From NCBI GenBank assembly GCA_947499935.1, contig CANMQH010000004.1, positions 62,001-126,000 of the forward strand: a stretch of DNA of 64,000 nt, given 5' to 3'. Of this stretch, positions 35,606 through 46,444 are shown one piece after another; position 1 is the first letter of the stretch, and every line of letters starts with the position of its first letter. The notes under the pieces are model-generated. The model was not told the DNA's origin. It worked only from the letters and a program-made list of their open reading frames with translations, and did not search any database. The stretch is from an uncultured Algibacter sp. (lineage in GTDB: Bacteria > Bacteroidota > Bacteroidia > Flavobacteriales > Flavobacteriaceae). The translations under genes and the position numbers were made by a program.

Positions 35606-38600
35606 ATGAACACTAAACAAATCTTTACTATATATAATGCTTCTGCTGGTAGTGGAAAAACCTATACATTGGTAAAAGAATATTTAAAAATCTTGTTTAG
35701 CTCTAAAAATACAGAGCAGTTTAAACGTATTTTGGCCATTACATTTACCAATAAAGCTGTGGCAGAAATGAAAGCACGTATTATAGATACGTTAAAAGCA
35801 TTTTCGAATGTATCTATTTTAACGATTGAGGATTCTATGTTTAAATCCATTTGCGATGAACTTGATATTGAGCCTAAAATTCTTCATAAAAAATCTAAAA
35901 CGCTATTACATACTATTATTCATAATTATGCAGCTTTCGATATTTCTACTATTGATGGTTTTACGCATAAACTGATTAGAACGTTTGCCTACGACTTAAA
36001 GTTGCCTTTAAATTTTGAAGTAGAACTAGACCAAGATTCACTGTTATATGAAGCTGTTGATAGTCTTATAGCAAAAGCTGGGACAGACACAGCGCTTACA
36101 AAAACTTTGGTAGATTTTGCCATTGAAAAGGCCGATGATGATAAAAGCTGGGATGTGTCTTTTGACTTTAATAAGATTGCAAAATTACTTGTGAGTGAAA
36201 ATGACCTTCCGTTTATTGAAAGTTTAAAAGACAAAACCTTTGAAGATTTTAAAACCATTAAAGCACAGTTAAAACAAGGTATTAAAACATCTGAAAATAC
36301 AATTATTGAAACTGCACTAAGTGTTTTAAAACAAATAGAAGACCATTATTTAGAATTCACCGATTTTTCGAGAGCCACACTTCCAAACCATTTTAAAAAA
36401 GCATCGGAGTTAAATATTGATGGGTTATACAATAATAACTTAGAAACCAATATCGCCAACAATAAAGGCATTTACACCACAAAATTAGAATCCTCCAAAG
36501 CTAGCATTATAGATGCTATGCTTCCTGAAATTGAAATCTCTTATCAATTAATCAAGCATACCGTTTTTAATCTCAAATTTTTAAAAGCATTTTACAAAAA
36601 TATTACGCCGCTTTCTGTTTTAAATGCCATTAATAAAGAATTGACTGAGCTGAAACAAGAACAAAATAAAATGCTAATTTCAGAATTTAACACCATAATT
36701 AGCAAAGAAATAAAAAACCAACCAACACCATTTATTTACGAACGAATTGGCGAGAAATTTAAACATTATTTTATAGATGAATTTCAAGATACTTCGGTTA
36801 ACCAATGGGGTAATTTAGCTCCTTTGTTAGACAATGCATTATCTACCGAAGGCGGAAACACGATGCTAGTTGGCGATGCTAAACAAGCTATATACAGATG
36901 GCGCGGTGGCAAAGCAGAACAGTTTATAGATTTGTTTAACAAACAAAGTATGCCTTTTCAAGTAGAGCAAGATATTAGAAATCTTGAAGATAATTACAGA
37001 AGTTTTAAAGAAATTGTAAGCTTTAATAACAACTTCTTTAATTTTTTAGCAACATCATTTTTTAATAATGAAACTTATAAAGCGCTTTACGAGCAAGCGC
37101 ATCAAAACATAACAAAAGAAAACGATGGTTATGTAGAATTATCTTTTTTAGAAATTGATAAAGATGATGATAGAGACCTCTTATTTTCTAAACAAGTTTA
37201 TCAACACATAAATACTTGTCTAGAATATGGTTACGAATTACAAGATATTTGTGTATTGGTTAGAAAGAAAAAAGAAGGTATTGCTATAGCAAATTATTTG
37301 AGTATGCAAAATATTCCTATTATTTCGTCGGACACCTTGCTAATTAATAATTCTCCAGATGTTGTTTTTGTAAATAATATATTGGCGCTGCTCATTCAGC
37401 CAAAAAACAACGAGATAAAAATAAAGATTCTAAATCATCTTGTATTACTTTTAAATATTGAAGATAAACACGAATTCTTTACTACGCATATAAACTTATC
37501 TATTTCCGATATATTTAAAAGTTTAGAAACCTATAACATATACATATCTAGTAAAAACATCTTACAACTCCCGCTCTACGATTTAGCCGAAACCATTGTT
37601 AGAAGCTTTAATCTTATAGAAACATCTAACGCTTATATTCAGTTTTATTTAGATGTAGTTTTAGATTTTTCACAAAAAAAGGGTTCTGATATCTCTGGTT
37701 TTATCCGTTATTTTGATAAGAAAAAAGAAAGTTTGAGCATTATATCGCCTAGCGGATTAAATGCTGTTCAGGTTATGACGATTCATAAATCTAAAGGGTT
37801 AGAATTTCCTGTCGTTATTTTTCCTTATGCTGATTTAGATATTTATAGAGAACTTGAACCCAAAGAATGGTTTACCATTGAAAAAGAGAAATACGCAGGG
37901 TTTAAGTATGCCCTTTTAAACTACAACAAAGATTTTGAATATTTTGGAGAGGAAGGTAAAACCATATACAACAGGCATAAATCTGAACAAGAACTCGATA
38001 ATATTAACTTATTATATGTAACGTTAACTAGAGCTGTAGAGCAACTTTATATTGTTTCAACTAAAGATATTTCTACAAAAGGTGTAGTTAACTCCAAAAA
38101 ATATTCAGGACTATTTATAAATTACCTAAAACATTTAGGAATCTGGGAAGATTCTAAATCAATCTATAGTTTTGGTCATCAAAAAAAATCTTCAGAGTCT
38201 TCAATACAGATAAAAAAAGCAGAAATTCAACAAGAATTCATCTCCACTGCAAAAGAAAAACACAATATCAATATGGTAACAAAGTCTGGCTATTTGTGGG
38301 ACACCAATCAGCAAAAAGCTATAGAAAAAGGTAACCTTATCCATGATATTATGTCACAAATTAAAACAAAAGACGATCTTCCTTTTGCCATTACCGATTT
38401 TATTAATTCTGGAACCATAAACGCAAAACAGGCTATAGCATTAGAGCAAATTATTATGCAAATTGTTAATCACCCTAATCTTATAAATTATTTTAGTTCT
38501 GATTACACAGTGCACAATGAGCGTGATATTATTACTAAAAGCGGTATTATTTTAAGACCTGATAGAGTTGTTATCAATAATGATGAAGCTATTATTATAG

Positions 38601-38740
38601 ATTACAAAACGGGCTTAGCAGATAAAAAGCACGAACAACAATTACAATTATATCAAGATGTGCTTGAAGAGATGAATATTAAAGTTAAAAAGAAACTTCT
38701 TATCTATATAAATGATGATATTATTGTAAAAGATGTTTAA
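35606..38740 (+). CDS. addA: UvrD-type helicase with C-terminal PD-(D/E)XK nuclease (AddA/RecB-like)
   Basis: 1044 residues from the ATG at 35606; a TTG start at 35570 would add a non-family leader. Walker A is NASAGSGKTYTL (K18), Walker B DEFQDTS (about 391), motif III GDAKQAIYRWRGG, motif V MTIHKSKGLEFPVV and motif VI LYVTLTRA. The nuclease motif IIDYKTG lies near residue 1000. This is the helicase-nuclease subunit of an AddAB/RexAB double-strand-break resection enzyme; the partner, AddB-like, is at 41711. Between them lie kbl and ompA, so the pair is split by unrelated genes. Cytoplasmic. Confidence 0.9.
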   Translation: MNTKQIFTIYNASAGSGKTYTLVKEYLKILFSSKNTEQFKRILAITFTNKAVAEMKARIIDTLKAFSNVSILTIEDSMFKSICDELDIEPKILHKKSKTLLHTIIHNYAAFDISTIDGFTHKLIRTFAYDLKLPLNFEVELDQDSLLYEAVDSLIAKAGTDTALTKTLVDFAIEKADDDKSWDVSFDFNKIAKLLVSENDLPFIESLKDKTFEDFKTIKAQLKQGIKTSENTIIETALSVLKQIEDHYLEFTDFSRATLPNHFKKASELNIDGLYNNNLETNIANNKGIYTTKLESSKASIIDAMLPEIEISYQLIKHTVFNLKFLKAFYKNITPLSVLNAINKELTELKQEQNKMLISEFNTIISKEIKNQPTPFIYERIGEKFKHYFIDEFQDTSVNQWGNLAPLLDNALSTEGGNTMLVGDAKQAIYRWRGGKAEQFIDLFNKQSMPFQVEQDIRNLEDNYRSFKEIVSFNNNFFNFLATSFFNNETYKALYEQAHQNITKENDGYVELSFLEIDKDDDRDLLFSKQVYQHINTCLEYGYELQDICVLVRKKKEGIAIANYLSMQNIPIISSDTLLINNSPDVVFVNNILALLIQPKNNEIKIKILNHLVLLLNIEDKHEFFTTHINLSISDIFKSLETYNIYISSKNILQLPLYDLAETIVRSFNLIETSNAYIQFYLDVVLDFSQKKGSDISGFIRYFDKKKESLSIISPSGLNAVQVMTIHKSKGLEFPVVIFPYADLDIYRELEPKEWFTIEKEKYAGFKYALLNYNKDFEYFGEEGKTIYNRHKSEQELDNINLLYVTLTRAVEQLYIVSTKDISTKGVVNSKKYSGLFINYLKHLGIWEDSKSIYSFGHQKKSSESSIQIKKAEIQQEFISTAKEKHNINMVTKSGYLWDTNQQKAIEKGNLIHDIMSQIKTKDDLPFAITDFINSGTINAKQAIALEQIIMQIVNHPNLINYFSSDYTVHNERDIITKSGIILRPDRVVINNDEAIIIDYKTGLADKKHEQQLQLYQDVLEEMNIKVKKKLLIYINDDIIVKDV

Positions 38741-38761
38741 ATTTGCGAAAAATACAATTAA

Positions 38762-39955
38762 ATGTACGGAAAACTAAAAAATCATCTAAAAGAAGAGCTT
38801 CAAGACATAAAAAATAATGGTCTATATAAAGAAGAACGTATAATAACGTCTGCGCAAGGCGCAGAAATAACGTTAAATACAGGAGAAAAAGTTTTAAATT
38901 TTTGTGCTAATAATTATTTAGGATTATCAGCACATCCTGAAGTTATTCAAGCAGCAAAAGACGCTATGGACACGCATGGTTTTGGCATGAGTTCAGTAAG
39001 ATTTATTTGTGGAACCCAAGACATTCATAAACAACTAGAACAAAAGATAGCAGATTTTTACCAAACAGAAGACACTATATTATACGCAGCTGCATTTGAT
39101 GCTAATGGGGGTGTTTTCGAGCCTTTACTTGGGCCTGAAGATGCTATTATATCAGATTCATTAAATCATGCCTCAATTATAGACGGGGTTCGCTTGTGTA
39201 AAGCATCGCGTTACCGCTATAAAAATAACAACATGGCAGATTTAGAAGACCAACTTAAGGCAGCCAACCAAAAAGGGGCTCGTTTTAAAATAATAGTTAC
39301 AGATGGTGTTTTTTCTATGGACGGTGTTGTGGCTCCATTAGATAAAATTTGTGATTTAGCAGATAAATATGATGCTTTAGTGATGATTGATGAATGCCAT
39401 GCTACAGGGTTTATTGGAAAAACAGGCATTGGCACTTTAGAAGAAAAAGACGTTTTAAACCGAGTTGATATTATTACGGGAACACTTGGAAAAGCATTGG
39501 GAGGTGCTATGGGAGGCTATACCACTGGTAAAAAAGAGATTATAGACATGCTACGCCAACGGTCTAGACCATACTTGTTTTCCAATTCTTTGGCACCTGC
39601 AATAGTTGGTGCATCCATTAAGGTTTTTGAAATGCTGGAAAATAATACAGAATTAAGAGATACACTTGAAGAAAACACCAATTACTTTAAAAAAGGCATG
39701 AAAAAAGCAGGATTTGATATTATAGATGGTGATTCTGCCATCGTTCCTGTCATGTTATATGATGCTAAATTGGCTCAAAATATGGCAAATAAACTTTTAA
39801 ACGAAGGTATTTATGTTATTGGATTCTTTTTTCCTGTAGTTCCAAAAGAAAAAGCCAGAATACGAGTTCAGCTTTCTGCGGCACATACAAAACCTCACTT
39901 AGACAAGGCTATAGCTGCGTTTATAAAGGTTGGAAATGAGCTAAGTGTTATTTAA
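38762..39955 (+). CDS. kbl: Glycine C-acetyltransferase (2-amino-3-ketobutyrate CoA ligase)
   Basis: 397 residues, the standard length for Kbl. Alpha-oxoamine synthase landmarks are present: [48 protein letters not shown], and the PLP lysine K244 in [13 protein letters not shown]. The enzyme cleaves 2-amino-3-ketobutyrate with CoA to glycine and acetyl-CoA in threonine breakdown. No threonine dehydrogenase (tdh) gene is adjacent. It starts 21 bases after the AddA-like gene; a -7-like TAAATTTG overlaps that stop. Confidence 0.95.
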   Translation: MYGKLKNHLKEELQDIKNNGLYKEERIITSAQGAEITLNTGEKVLNFCANNYLGLSAHPEVIQAAKDAMDTHGFGMSSVRFICGTQDIHKQLEQKIADFYQTEDTILYAAAFDANGGVFEPLLGPEDAIISDSLNHASIIDGVRLCKASRYRYKNNNMADLEDQLKAANQKGARFKIIVTDGVFSMDGVVAPLDKICDLADKYDALVMIDECHATGFIGKTGIGTLEEKDVLNRVDIITGTLGKALGGAMGGYTTGKKEIIDMLRQRSRPYLFSNSLAPAIVGASIKVFEMLENNTELRDTLEENTNYFKKGMKKAGFDIIDGDSAIVPVMLYDAKLAQNMANKLLNEGIYVIGFFFPVVPKEKARIRVQLSAAHTKPHLDKAIAAFIKVGNELSVI

Positions 39956-40000
39956 AATCGTTCTTAAAAGCGATTAAGGCAATCTAATCATCATTATGAG

Positions 40001-40032
40001 TTGACCAAATCTGCTTTTTTTTTATATATTTG
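40001..40032 (+). promoter_or_regulatory. Promoter of the OmpA-family gene
   Basis: TTG at 40001-40003 and TATATTTG at 40025-40032 with a 21-base spacer fit the flavobacterial -33/-7 consensus well. The -7 box ends 67 bases before the ATG, leaving an AT-rich leader typical of highly expressed outer-membrane genes. Confidence 0.7.
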
Positions 40033-40099
40033 TCTTTGTTAATAAAATTTAACAACTTACTTTTGTTTACAATTAACACTTAAAATTAAACTTTTGAAT

Positions 40100-41518
40100 A
40101 TGAAAAATCTTAGCAGATTATTGTTCGCTATGTTGCTTGTACTTGGTTATAGCAACGTAAATGCGCAAGACCAAAACAACCCATGGCAAATTACCATTGG
40201 AGTAAACGCAGTTGATGCCTTCCCTTCTGGTGATGGTGGTAATTTTAGCGAAACTATTTTTGATGAATTCTTTAATGCTAGTGAACACTACAACATTTTG
40301 CCTTCATTATCTACAATTTCTGTATCTAAATACATAAACAATGGGTTTTCTGTTGGAATTACTGGGTCTTTAAATAAAATCGACAAATGGGGTGATGCTA
40401 CAGATGCATTAGGAAACAAAGTTGTTCCTGAAGAAGGAAATCGAGTTGATGATTTATCATACTACGGTGTAGACGGAATAATTAAATACAACTTCATACA
40501 AGGTAAAACTTTAGATCCTTACGTAGGCGTAGGTGGTGGTTATACTTGGGTTGACGAAATTGGTGCTGGTACTGTAAACGGTACATTAGGTTTAAACATA
40601 TGGTTTAACGAAAATGTTGGTTTAACATTACAAACAGCTTACAAACATGTGTTTGAAGATTATAACACTATAGCTAGACCTGCAGCAACAACTCATTTCC
40701 AACACACAGCTGGTCTTTCTATTAGATTTGGTGGTGCTGATACTGATGGTGATGGTATATATGACAAAGACGATGCTTGTCCAGATGTTGCTGGTTTAGA
40801 AGAGTTTAATGGTTGTCCAGATTCTGATGGTGATGGTATTGAAGACAGTAAAGATACTTGTCCTAACGAAGCTGGTTTAGCTGAGCTTAACGGATGTCCT
40901 GATACTGATGGTGATGGTATTGCTGATAACGAAGATAATTGTCCTACAGTTGCTGGTTTAAAAGCTTTATCTGGTTGTCCTGATGCTGATGGCGATGGTG
41001 TTACAGATGCTAGTGATAAATGTCCTAACGAAGCTGGACCTGCTGCAAACCAAGGTTGTCCTTGGGCTGATAAAGACGGTGACGGTGTATTAGACAAAGA
41101 TGATAAATGTCCAGATGTTAAAGGTACTGTTGCAAACAATGGTTGTCCTGAAGTAACTGAGGCTGTTCAGAAAAAATTAAATGCTTACGCTAAAACGATT
41201 TTATTTGATACTGGTAAAGCTACTATCAAATCTCAGTCAGAGCAAGTATTAAGCGATATCGTTAACATACTTAAAGAATATCCTTCATCTAAATTTACTG
41301 TAGAAGGTCATACTGATAGTGTTGGTAGTGATAAATTAAACCAAAGATTATCTGACTCTAGAGCTAATTCTGTAAAAGAATATTTAGCTAGTCATGGTGT
41401 TGATGCCTTTAGATTATCTTCTCTTGGTTATGGAGAATCTAAACCAATCGATTCTAACAAAACTAGAGCTGGTAGAGCAAACAACAGACGTGTTGAAATT
41501 AACTTAGTAAAGGAATAA
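40100..41518 (+). CDS. OmpA family outer membrane protein with thrombospondin type 3 repeats
   Basis: 472 residues from the ATG at 40100 (a TTG two codons earlier is ignored). Signal peptide about 1-23 (ends VNAQ). An eight-stranded-barrel-like N-domain (about 25-210; [25 protein letters not shown]) is followed by five calcium-binding thrombospondin type 3 repeats (about 212-352, [15 protein letters not shown]) and an OmpA/MotB peptidoglycan-binding domain (about 365-472; [27 protein letters not shown]). It links the outer membrane to the cell wall. A strong promoter and terminator bracket it, making it a single-gene unit. Confidence 0.95.
   Translation: MKNLSRLLFAMLLVLGYSNVNAQDQNNPWQITIGVNAVDAFPSGDGGNFSETIFDEFFNASEHYNILPSLSTISVSKYINNGFSVGITGSLNKIDKWGDATDALGNKVVPEEGNRVDDLSYYGVDGIIKYNFIQGKTLDPYVGVGGGYTWVDEIGAGTVNGTLGLNIWFNENVGLTLQTAYKHVFEDYNTIARPAATTHFQHTAGLSIRFGGADTDGDGIYDKDDACPDVAGLEEFNGCPDSDGDGIEDSKDTCPNEAGLAELNGCPDTDGDGIADNEDNCPTVAGLKALSGCPDADGDGVTDASDKCPNEAGPAANQGCPWADKDGDGVLDKDDKCPDVKGTVANNGCPEVTEAVQKKLNAYAKTILFDTGKATIKSQSEQVLSDIVNILKEYPSSKFTVEGHTDSVGSDKLNQRLSDSRANSVKEYLASHGVDAFRLSSLGYGESKPIDSNKTRAGRANNRRVEINLVKE
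40738..41150 (+). repeat. In-frame tandem thrombospondin type 3 coding repeats
   Basis: Five imperfect units of about 75-90 bases, each encoding DxDGDGxxDxxDxCP followed by AGxxxxxGCP. They are internal to the OmpA-family gene; their repetitive codons create a long open frame on the opposite strand that is not a gene. Confidence 0.9.
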
Positions 41519-41548
41519 GCTAAAGTAATTTTAATACAAATAATTTTA

Positions 41549-41587
41549 AAAAACGCTTCGGGTTTACTCGAAGCGTTTTTTTATTTT
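41549..41587 (+). terminator. Rho-independent terminator after the OmpA-family gene
   Basis: AAAACGCTTCG and CGAAGCGTTTT form an 11-base stem with an 8-base loop, followed by a T run; 30 bases after the stop. Confidence 0.92.
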
Positions 41588-41710
41588 TAAAAGACTGATT
41601 ACGTAAATGGCACTCAAGTCTTTTAAATAAATTCTTTTACTTATCTTTTATCAATAAAAAGAAACATTTTTAAAACTTCATTTACTAATTAATACATACA
41701 TTTAATCCGT

Positions 41711-44467
41711 ATGACAACTTTTATTTTTGATGTTTTAAATGATTTAAAAACCAAGCATATTGATTTTTCAGAACTAATCTTTGTAGTACCAAGTAAAAGG
41801 GCTGGCTTATTTTTAAAACATGAGTTAATTAAAGTTATAGAGCAAACTATATTTTCTCCACAAATATTAAGTATAGAAGAGTTTGTTGGAGAATTATCGC
41901 AACTAAATAGTATTACTAATACCGAGCTTTTATTCGAGTTTTATAACACTTATAATCTATTAACTAAAAAAGAGAATCAAGAAAGTTTTGATACTTTCTC
42001 TAAATGGGCACAAATCATTTTACAAGATTTTAATGAAATTGACAGATATCTTATTAAGCAAGATAAAATATTCAATTACTTAAGTGCCATACAAGATTTA
42101 AAACATTGGTCTTTAGAAGAACATAAAACAGAATTTGTTAAAAATTATTTAACTTTTTGGAATAAGCTATACAGTTACTACCAACATCTTACTAAAGCGC
42201 TTTTAAAAAACAAGAAAGGCTACCAAGGTTTAATATATAGAGAAGCGGTTAAAAATCTAGAGTCTTACACCCAAAATAATAATAACAAACATATATTCTT
42301 AGGCTTTAATGCCTTAAACACAGCTGAGGAAACCATAATACAAGAGTTACTTCAAAATAGTTTAGCCGAAATTTATTGGGATATTGATAAAGTTTTTTTA
42401 GATAACCCAAAGCATGATGCCGCATTATTTACTAGGCAACACAAAAACCATTGGAAATTCTTTAAAGAAAATCCTTTTAACTGGATTACAACAAACTATG
42501 CGCTACAAAAAAACATATCAGTATATGGTATTCCTAAGAATATAGGGCAAGCAAAATACATTGGGTCCCTTTTAAAAGATTTACAAAAAAACAATCAATC
42601 ACTACAAAATACAGCAGTTGTTTTAGGTGATGAAAATTTATTAATTCCTGTACTTAACTCCATACCTACAGGAATAAATGCTTTAAATATAACCATGGGT
42701 TTTCCTTTAAAATCCATTCCTGTAGCATCATTATTTGAGGCGCTTTTTAATTTACACAAAACATCATCAAATTCATTTTATTATAAAGACCTCATCAATA
42801 TTATTTCTCATCAATTTGTAAGACCTTTATTTTACATTGATGAAGAGGATTATGCTACCAAAATTATAGAACGTATAGATAGCAATAATTTAGTCTATTT
42901 AACTAATGAACGATTAAAAAGGATAACAAGTGAAGCAGAAGAGGTTATTGATTTACTGTTTTCTAATTGGCAAACATTATCTATAGAAAACGTTTTAAGT
43001 CATTGTGCTAAACTTATTTTAGCTATTAAAACACATTTAGATAAAAAAAAGGATTCTAATTTACTTGCTTTAGAATATATATATCGTTTTAACGAACTCT
43101 TTAATGAACTTATTAGATTAAATTCTGAATACGATTATATAAAAAACATATCAACACTTCACAGCATCTACAAAGAACTACTTAGTAGCGAAACATTAGA
43201 TTTTCAAGGTGAACCCCTAAAAGGTTTACAAGTTATGGGCATGCTAGAATCTCGGGTATTAGATTTTGAAACTGTAATTATATCATCTGTAAACGAAGGG
43301 ATATTACCTTCTGGTAAAAGCAATAACTCTTTTATTCCTTTTGATGTGAAAATTGAAAACAACTTACCAACTTATAAAGAAAAAGATGCGGTTTATACCT
43401 ATCATTTTTATAGGCTTTTACAACGTGCCAAAAACGTTTATATTTTATACAATACAGAGGCCGATGTGTTAACAGGCGGAGAAAAAAGTAGATTTATTAC
43501 GCAGCTACAACTAGAAGATATTCATCATATAAACCAACAAATTATTACACCACAAGTTCCTGTTATACAACCTTGTTTAAATGTCATTAAAAAGACAGAA
43601 ACTTTACAAAAACAAATAACCAAAGTTGCCCAAGAAGGTTTTTCGCCTTCATCATTAACAAACTATATTAGAAATCCTATTGATTTTTATTATCAAAAAA
43701 TATTAAAAATTAAAGCCCTTGATGATGTTGAAGAAACCGTAGCAGCAAATACTCTAGGAACCGTTGTACATAATACTCTTGAAGATTTTTACAAACCCTT
43801 AGTTGGGCATTTTTTAAGTCTTGAAATTATTAAAAATTTAAAAACTAAAATAGAGTATCAAGTTACACATCACTTTAAAAAAGAATATAAGGAAGGAGAT
43901 ATTACAAAAGGTAAAAACCTTATTATTTTTGAAATAGCAAAACGTTATGTATCTAATTTTTTAGATTTAGAAATTAAAACTTTAAAAGCTGGAGACAAAA
44001 TTAAGATTATTGCTATAGAAGCTGATAACGATATCACTATAGACATCTCTGAACTAAATTTTACTGTAAAAATTAAAGGAAAAGTAGATCGAGTCGACGA
44101 ATGCAATGGCATAACCCGAATTATTGATTACAAAACAGGAGCTGTTCAGCAAAATCAAGTAGAAATAGTAGATTGGGAAAATATAACAACAGATTATAAA
44201 AAATATAGCAAGAGTTTTCAAATACTCACTTATGCTTACATAATGCAAGCCTCAAAAACTATAAATCTACCCATTGAAGCAGGTATAATTTCATTCAAAA
44301 ATTTAAGCTCAGGCTTTTTAAAATTTTCAAAAAAAGATAGTCCTTTCAGTAGAACAAAACAATCATTAATCACCCATGAAACATTGTTGGATTTTGAAAC
44401 CCAGTTAAAAAATCTTATTATAGAAATTTGTAATCCTAATGTAGATTTTATAGAAAAAGAACTTTAA
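41711..44467 (+). CDS. addB: AddB-like helicase-fold/PD-(D/E)XK nuclease
   Basis: 918 residues. The N-terminal part (IFVVPSKRAGLFLKHELI) is the degenerate helicase-like domain of the AddB/RexB and PD-(D/E)XK family; middle segments include LKGLQVMGMLESRVLDFETV and NEGILPSGKSNNSFIPFD. The C-terminal nuclease shows TLGTVVHNTLEDFY, KGKVDRVDE and IIDYKTGA (about 803-810). Four cysteines of an iron-sulfur cluster, known in Bacillus AddB, are not obvious. It is predicted to form a resection complex with the AddA-like protein at 35606. The next gene begins 2 bases after the stop. Confidence 0.85.
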   Translation: MTTFIFDVLNDLKTKHIDFSELIFVVPSKRAGLFLKHELIKVIEQTIFSPQILSIEEFVGELSQLNSITNTELLFEFYNTYNLLTKKENQESFDTFSKWAQIILQDFNEIDRYLIKQDKIFNYLSAIQDLKHWSLEEHKTEFVKNYLTFWNKLYSYYQHLTKALLKNKKGYQGLIYREAVKNLESYTQNNNNKHIFLGFNALNTAEETIIQELLQNSLAEIYWDIDKVFLDNPKHDAALFTRQHKNHWKFFKENPFNWITTNYALQKNISVYGIPKNIGQAKYIGSLLKDLQKNNQSLQNTAVVLGDENLLIPVLNSIPTGINALNITMGFPLKSIPVASLFEALFNLHKTSSNSFYYKDLINIISHQFVRPLFYIDEEDYATKIIERIDSNNLVYLTNERLKRITSEAEEVIDLLFSNWQTLSIENVLSHCAKLILAIKTHLDKKKDSNLLALEYIYRFNELFNELIRLNSEYDYIKNISTLHSIYKELLSSETLDFQGEPLKGLQVMGMLESRVLDFETVIISSVNEGILPSGKSNNSFIPFDVKIENNLPTYKEKDAVYTYHFYRLLQRAKNVYILYNTEADVLTGGEKSRFITQLQLEDIHHINQQIITPQVPVIQPCLNVIKKTETLQKQITKVAQEGFSPSSLTNYIRNPIDFYYQKILKIKALDDVEETVAANTLGTVVHNTLEDFYKPLVGHFLSLEIIKNLKTKIEYQVTHHFKKEYKEGDITKGKNLIIFEIAKRYVSNFLDLEIKTLKAGDKIKIIAIEADNDITIDISELNFTVKIKGKVDRVDECNGITRIIDYKTGAVQQNQVEIVDWENITTDYKKYSKSFQILTYAYIMQASKTINLPIEAGIISFKNLSSGFLKFSKKDSPFSRTKQSLITHETLLDFETQLKNLIIEICNPNVDFIEKEL

Positions 44468-44469
44468 AA

Positions 44470-45312
44470 ATGAATATTTCAAAAAATATAATATTACAAG
44501 GCAAACACAGTAAACCCATACTTACTGATGTTTTTTTTGAAGAAAACAAGACACCTAAACCCGTTATTATTTTTTGTCATGGGTACAAAGGGTTTAAAGA
44601 TTGGGGCGCCTGGGATTTAATGGCTAAGGCATTTGTTAAAGCAGGATTCTGTTTTATAAAATTTAACTTTTCGCATAATGGTGGAACCATTGAGCAACCC
44701 ATAGATTTTCCAGATTTAGAAGCTTTTGGGAATAATAATTACACTAAAGAATTAGATGATTTAGAAACTGTTATAGATTGGGTAAGTATAAATAATGACC
44801 TAAAAAGTGAAATAAACACCAATAACATTAACCTAATAGGGCATAGTAGAGCTGGCGGTATAGTCACTATAAAAGCAGAAGAAGACCATAGAATTAAAAG
44901 TGTTATAAGCTTAGCTGGGGTATGTGATTTTGGAAAAAGAACATCTACAACAGGCAATATAGAACAATGGAAAAAAGATGGTGTAAAGTATGTTTTAAAT
45001 GGGCGTACCAAACAAAAAATGCCCCATTATTATCAATTTCATGAAGATTTTATAGCCAACCAAGAGCGATTAACCATAAAAAGGGCCGTTACCAATTTAA
45101 AAATTCCATATCTTATTATTCATGGTAATGATGATACTAGCGTTTTTATAGATGAAGCAAAAAACCTTCATCAATGGAATCCAAACAGTTCGTTAAAAAT
45201 TATAGATCAAGCAAACCATGTTTTTGGAGCACAACATCCATGGGAATCAACAGATATGCCTTTGCATTTAAAAAAAATAGTACAAGAGTCCTGTTCTTTT
45301 TTAGAATTTTAA
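44470..45312 (+). CDS. Alpha/beta hydrolase (dienelactone hydrolase/BAAT-like)
   Basis: 280 residues without signal peptide. The triad is visible: nucleophile serine in LIGHSRAGGI (about 126), Asp in HGNDDTSVF (about 224) and His in DQANHVFGA (about 253). The oxyanion region is FCHGYKGFKDWGAW. The family covers esterases, peptidases and acyl transferases, so the substrate cannot be stated. Co-transcribed with the AddB-like gene (2-base gap), probably by chance organisation. Confidence 0.85.
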   Translation: MNISKNIILQGKHSKPILTDVFFEENKTPKPVIIFCHGYKGFKDWGAWDLMAKAFVKAGFCFIKFNFSHNGGTIEQPIDFPDLEAFGNNNYTKELDDLETVIDWVSINNDLKSEINTNNINLIGHSRAGGIVTIKAEEDHRIKSVISLAGVCDFGKRTSTTGNIEQWKKDGVKYVLNGRTKQKMPHYYQFHEDFIANQERLTIKRAVTNLKIPYLIIHGNDDTSVFIDEAKNLHQWNPNSSLKIIDQANHVFGAQHPWESTDMPLHLKKIVQESCSFLEF

Positions 45313-45342
45313 TATTTTACCACGCCAACATAAAATCACTTC

Positions 45343-46359
45343 ATGAAAGTTCTTTTCGATAAAATTGATGCTTTAAAACAAATTAAGCCACTTACAAAAC
45401 ACGAGCAAATTGTAAATGCGATAATTAGTAAAATTGAATCTAAAGAATTAAAAAAAGGAGATAGATTACCTTCTATAAACAACATGGTATCGCAAGTAGG
45501 ATTTGCCAGAAAAACTATTGTTAAAGCTTACGAAGATTTAAAGGGTAAAGGCATTGTAGAATCCAAGAATTTTAAAGGCTACTATATTGCCAATGTTAAT
45601 ACCAAAACCAAACTTAGGGTGGCATTAGTGCTTTTTGCATTTCACTCTTTTCAAGAAGATTTTTATAATACCTTTAGAGAAGAACTAGGTAAACGCTATA
45701 TTATCAATGTGTTTTTTCATCATAATAATATTGATGTTTTTAAAGATATCATGACCCGGATTGCTGGTAGATATGGCATGTATGTTGTTGCTCCTATTCA
45801 AATACCAGAAGTTGGTATGTTGCTGCAAAACATACCTCATAATAAATTATTGATTATAGATAGGTATATTGCCATGCCAAACATGTATTCTTATATCACA
45901 CAAGAGTTTGAAAACTCCACTTATAATCAATTAAAAAAGCTTTTACCAGAGATTAAAAAATATAAAAAATTTATTCTATTCTTTAAAAAAGATTCTGATT
46001 ATCCCATTGGGATATTAAATGCTTTTAACAAATTTATTAAAGATTTTAATATTGATGCTAAAGTAGAAAAACGCTATAAGAAAGATAGTATAGTAAAAAA
46101 CACATTATACTTTTTTATAAGTGATGGTTATCTTTGGGAAATATTAAGAGATATCAAGTTAAAAAACTACGAGGTTGGTAAAGACATTGGCTTATTAGCC
46201 CATAATGATAATGCTATTAAAGAAATTATTTTTGGAGGCATCACTACAATTTCAATTGACTTTAAAAAAATGGCTTCAGAATCTGCTAATTACCTAAAAA
46301 CAGGAGAATCAATCCGTAGAATTATACCTTCTCAACTCATACAGAGAAACTCTGTATAA
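45343..46359 (+). CDS. GntR-family transcriptional regulator with sugar-binding-like sensor domain
   Basis: 338 residues. The N-terminal winged helix (about 18-85; HEQIVNAIISKIESKELKKGDRLPSI, RKTIVKAYEDLKGKGIVESK) is GntR-type DNA-binding. Residues about 92-335 form a LacI/periplasmic-binding-protein-like sensor (LRVALVLFAFHSFQEDF, KDIGLLAHNDNAIKEIIFGG, TTISIDFKKMASESANYL). This architecture is common in Bacteroidota as a cytoplasmic sugar sensor beside utilisation loci. It lies 172 bases upstream of susC in the same orientation, so it is the predicted regulator of that locus, responding to an imported monosaccharide or small glycoside. Confidence 0.9.
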   Translation: MKVLFDKIDALKQIKPLTKHEQIVNAIISKIESKELKKGDRLPSINNMVSQVGFARKTIVKAYEDLKGKGIVESKNFKGYYIANVNTKTKLRVALVLFAFHSFQEDFYNTFREELGKRYIINVFFHHNNIDVFKDIMTRIAGRYGMYVVAPIQIPEVGMLLQNIPHNKLLIIDRYIAMPNMYSYITQEFENSTYNQLKKLLPEIKKYKKFILFFKKDSDYPIGILNAFNKFIKDFNIDAKVEKRYKKDSIVKNTLYFFISDGYLWEILRDIKLKNYEVGKDIGLLAHNDNAIKEIIFGGITTISIDFKKMASESANYLKTGESIRRIIPSQLIQRNSV

Positions 46360-46444
46360 TAACTTTTCTATACATTCCATTCTTAATTCCTTACACTTTT
46401 AATCTATTTTTTTAGATATTATCAAAATATATTGGATTTTTTTA

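Noticed and set aside
40693-41139. 148-codon open frame opposite the thrombospondin repeats
   Set aside because: It is a by-product of repetitive Asp/Gly codons in the OmpA-family gene; the composition is Pro/Ser-rich and no family resemblance is seen.
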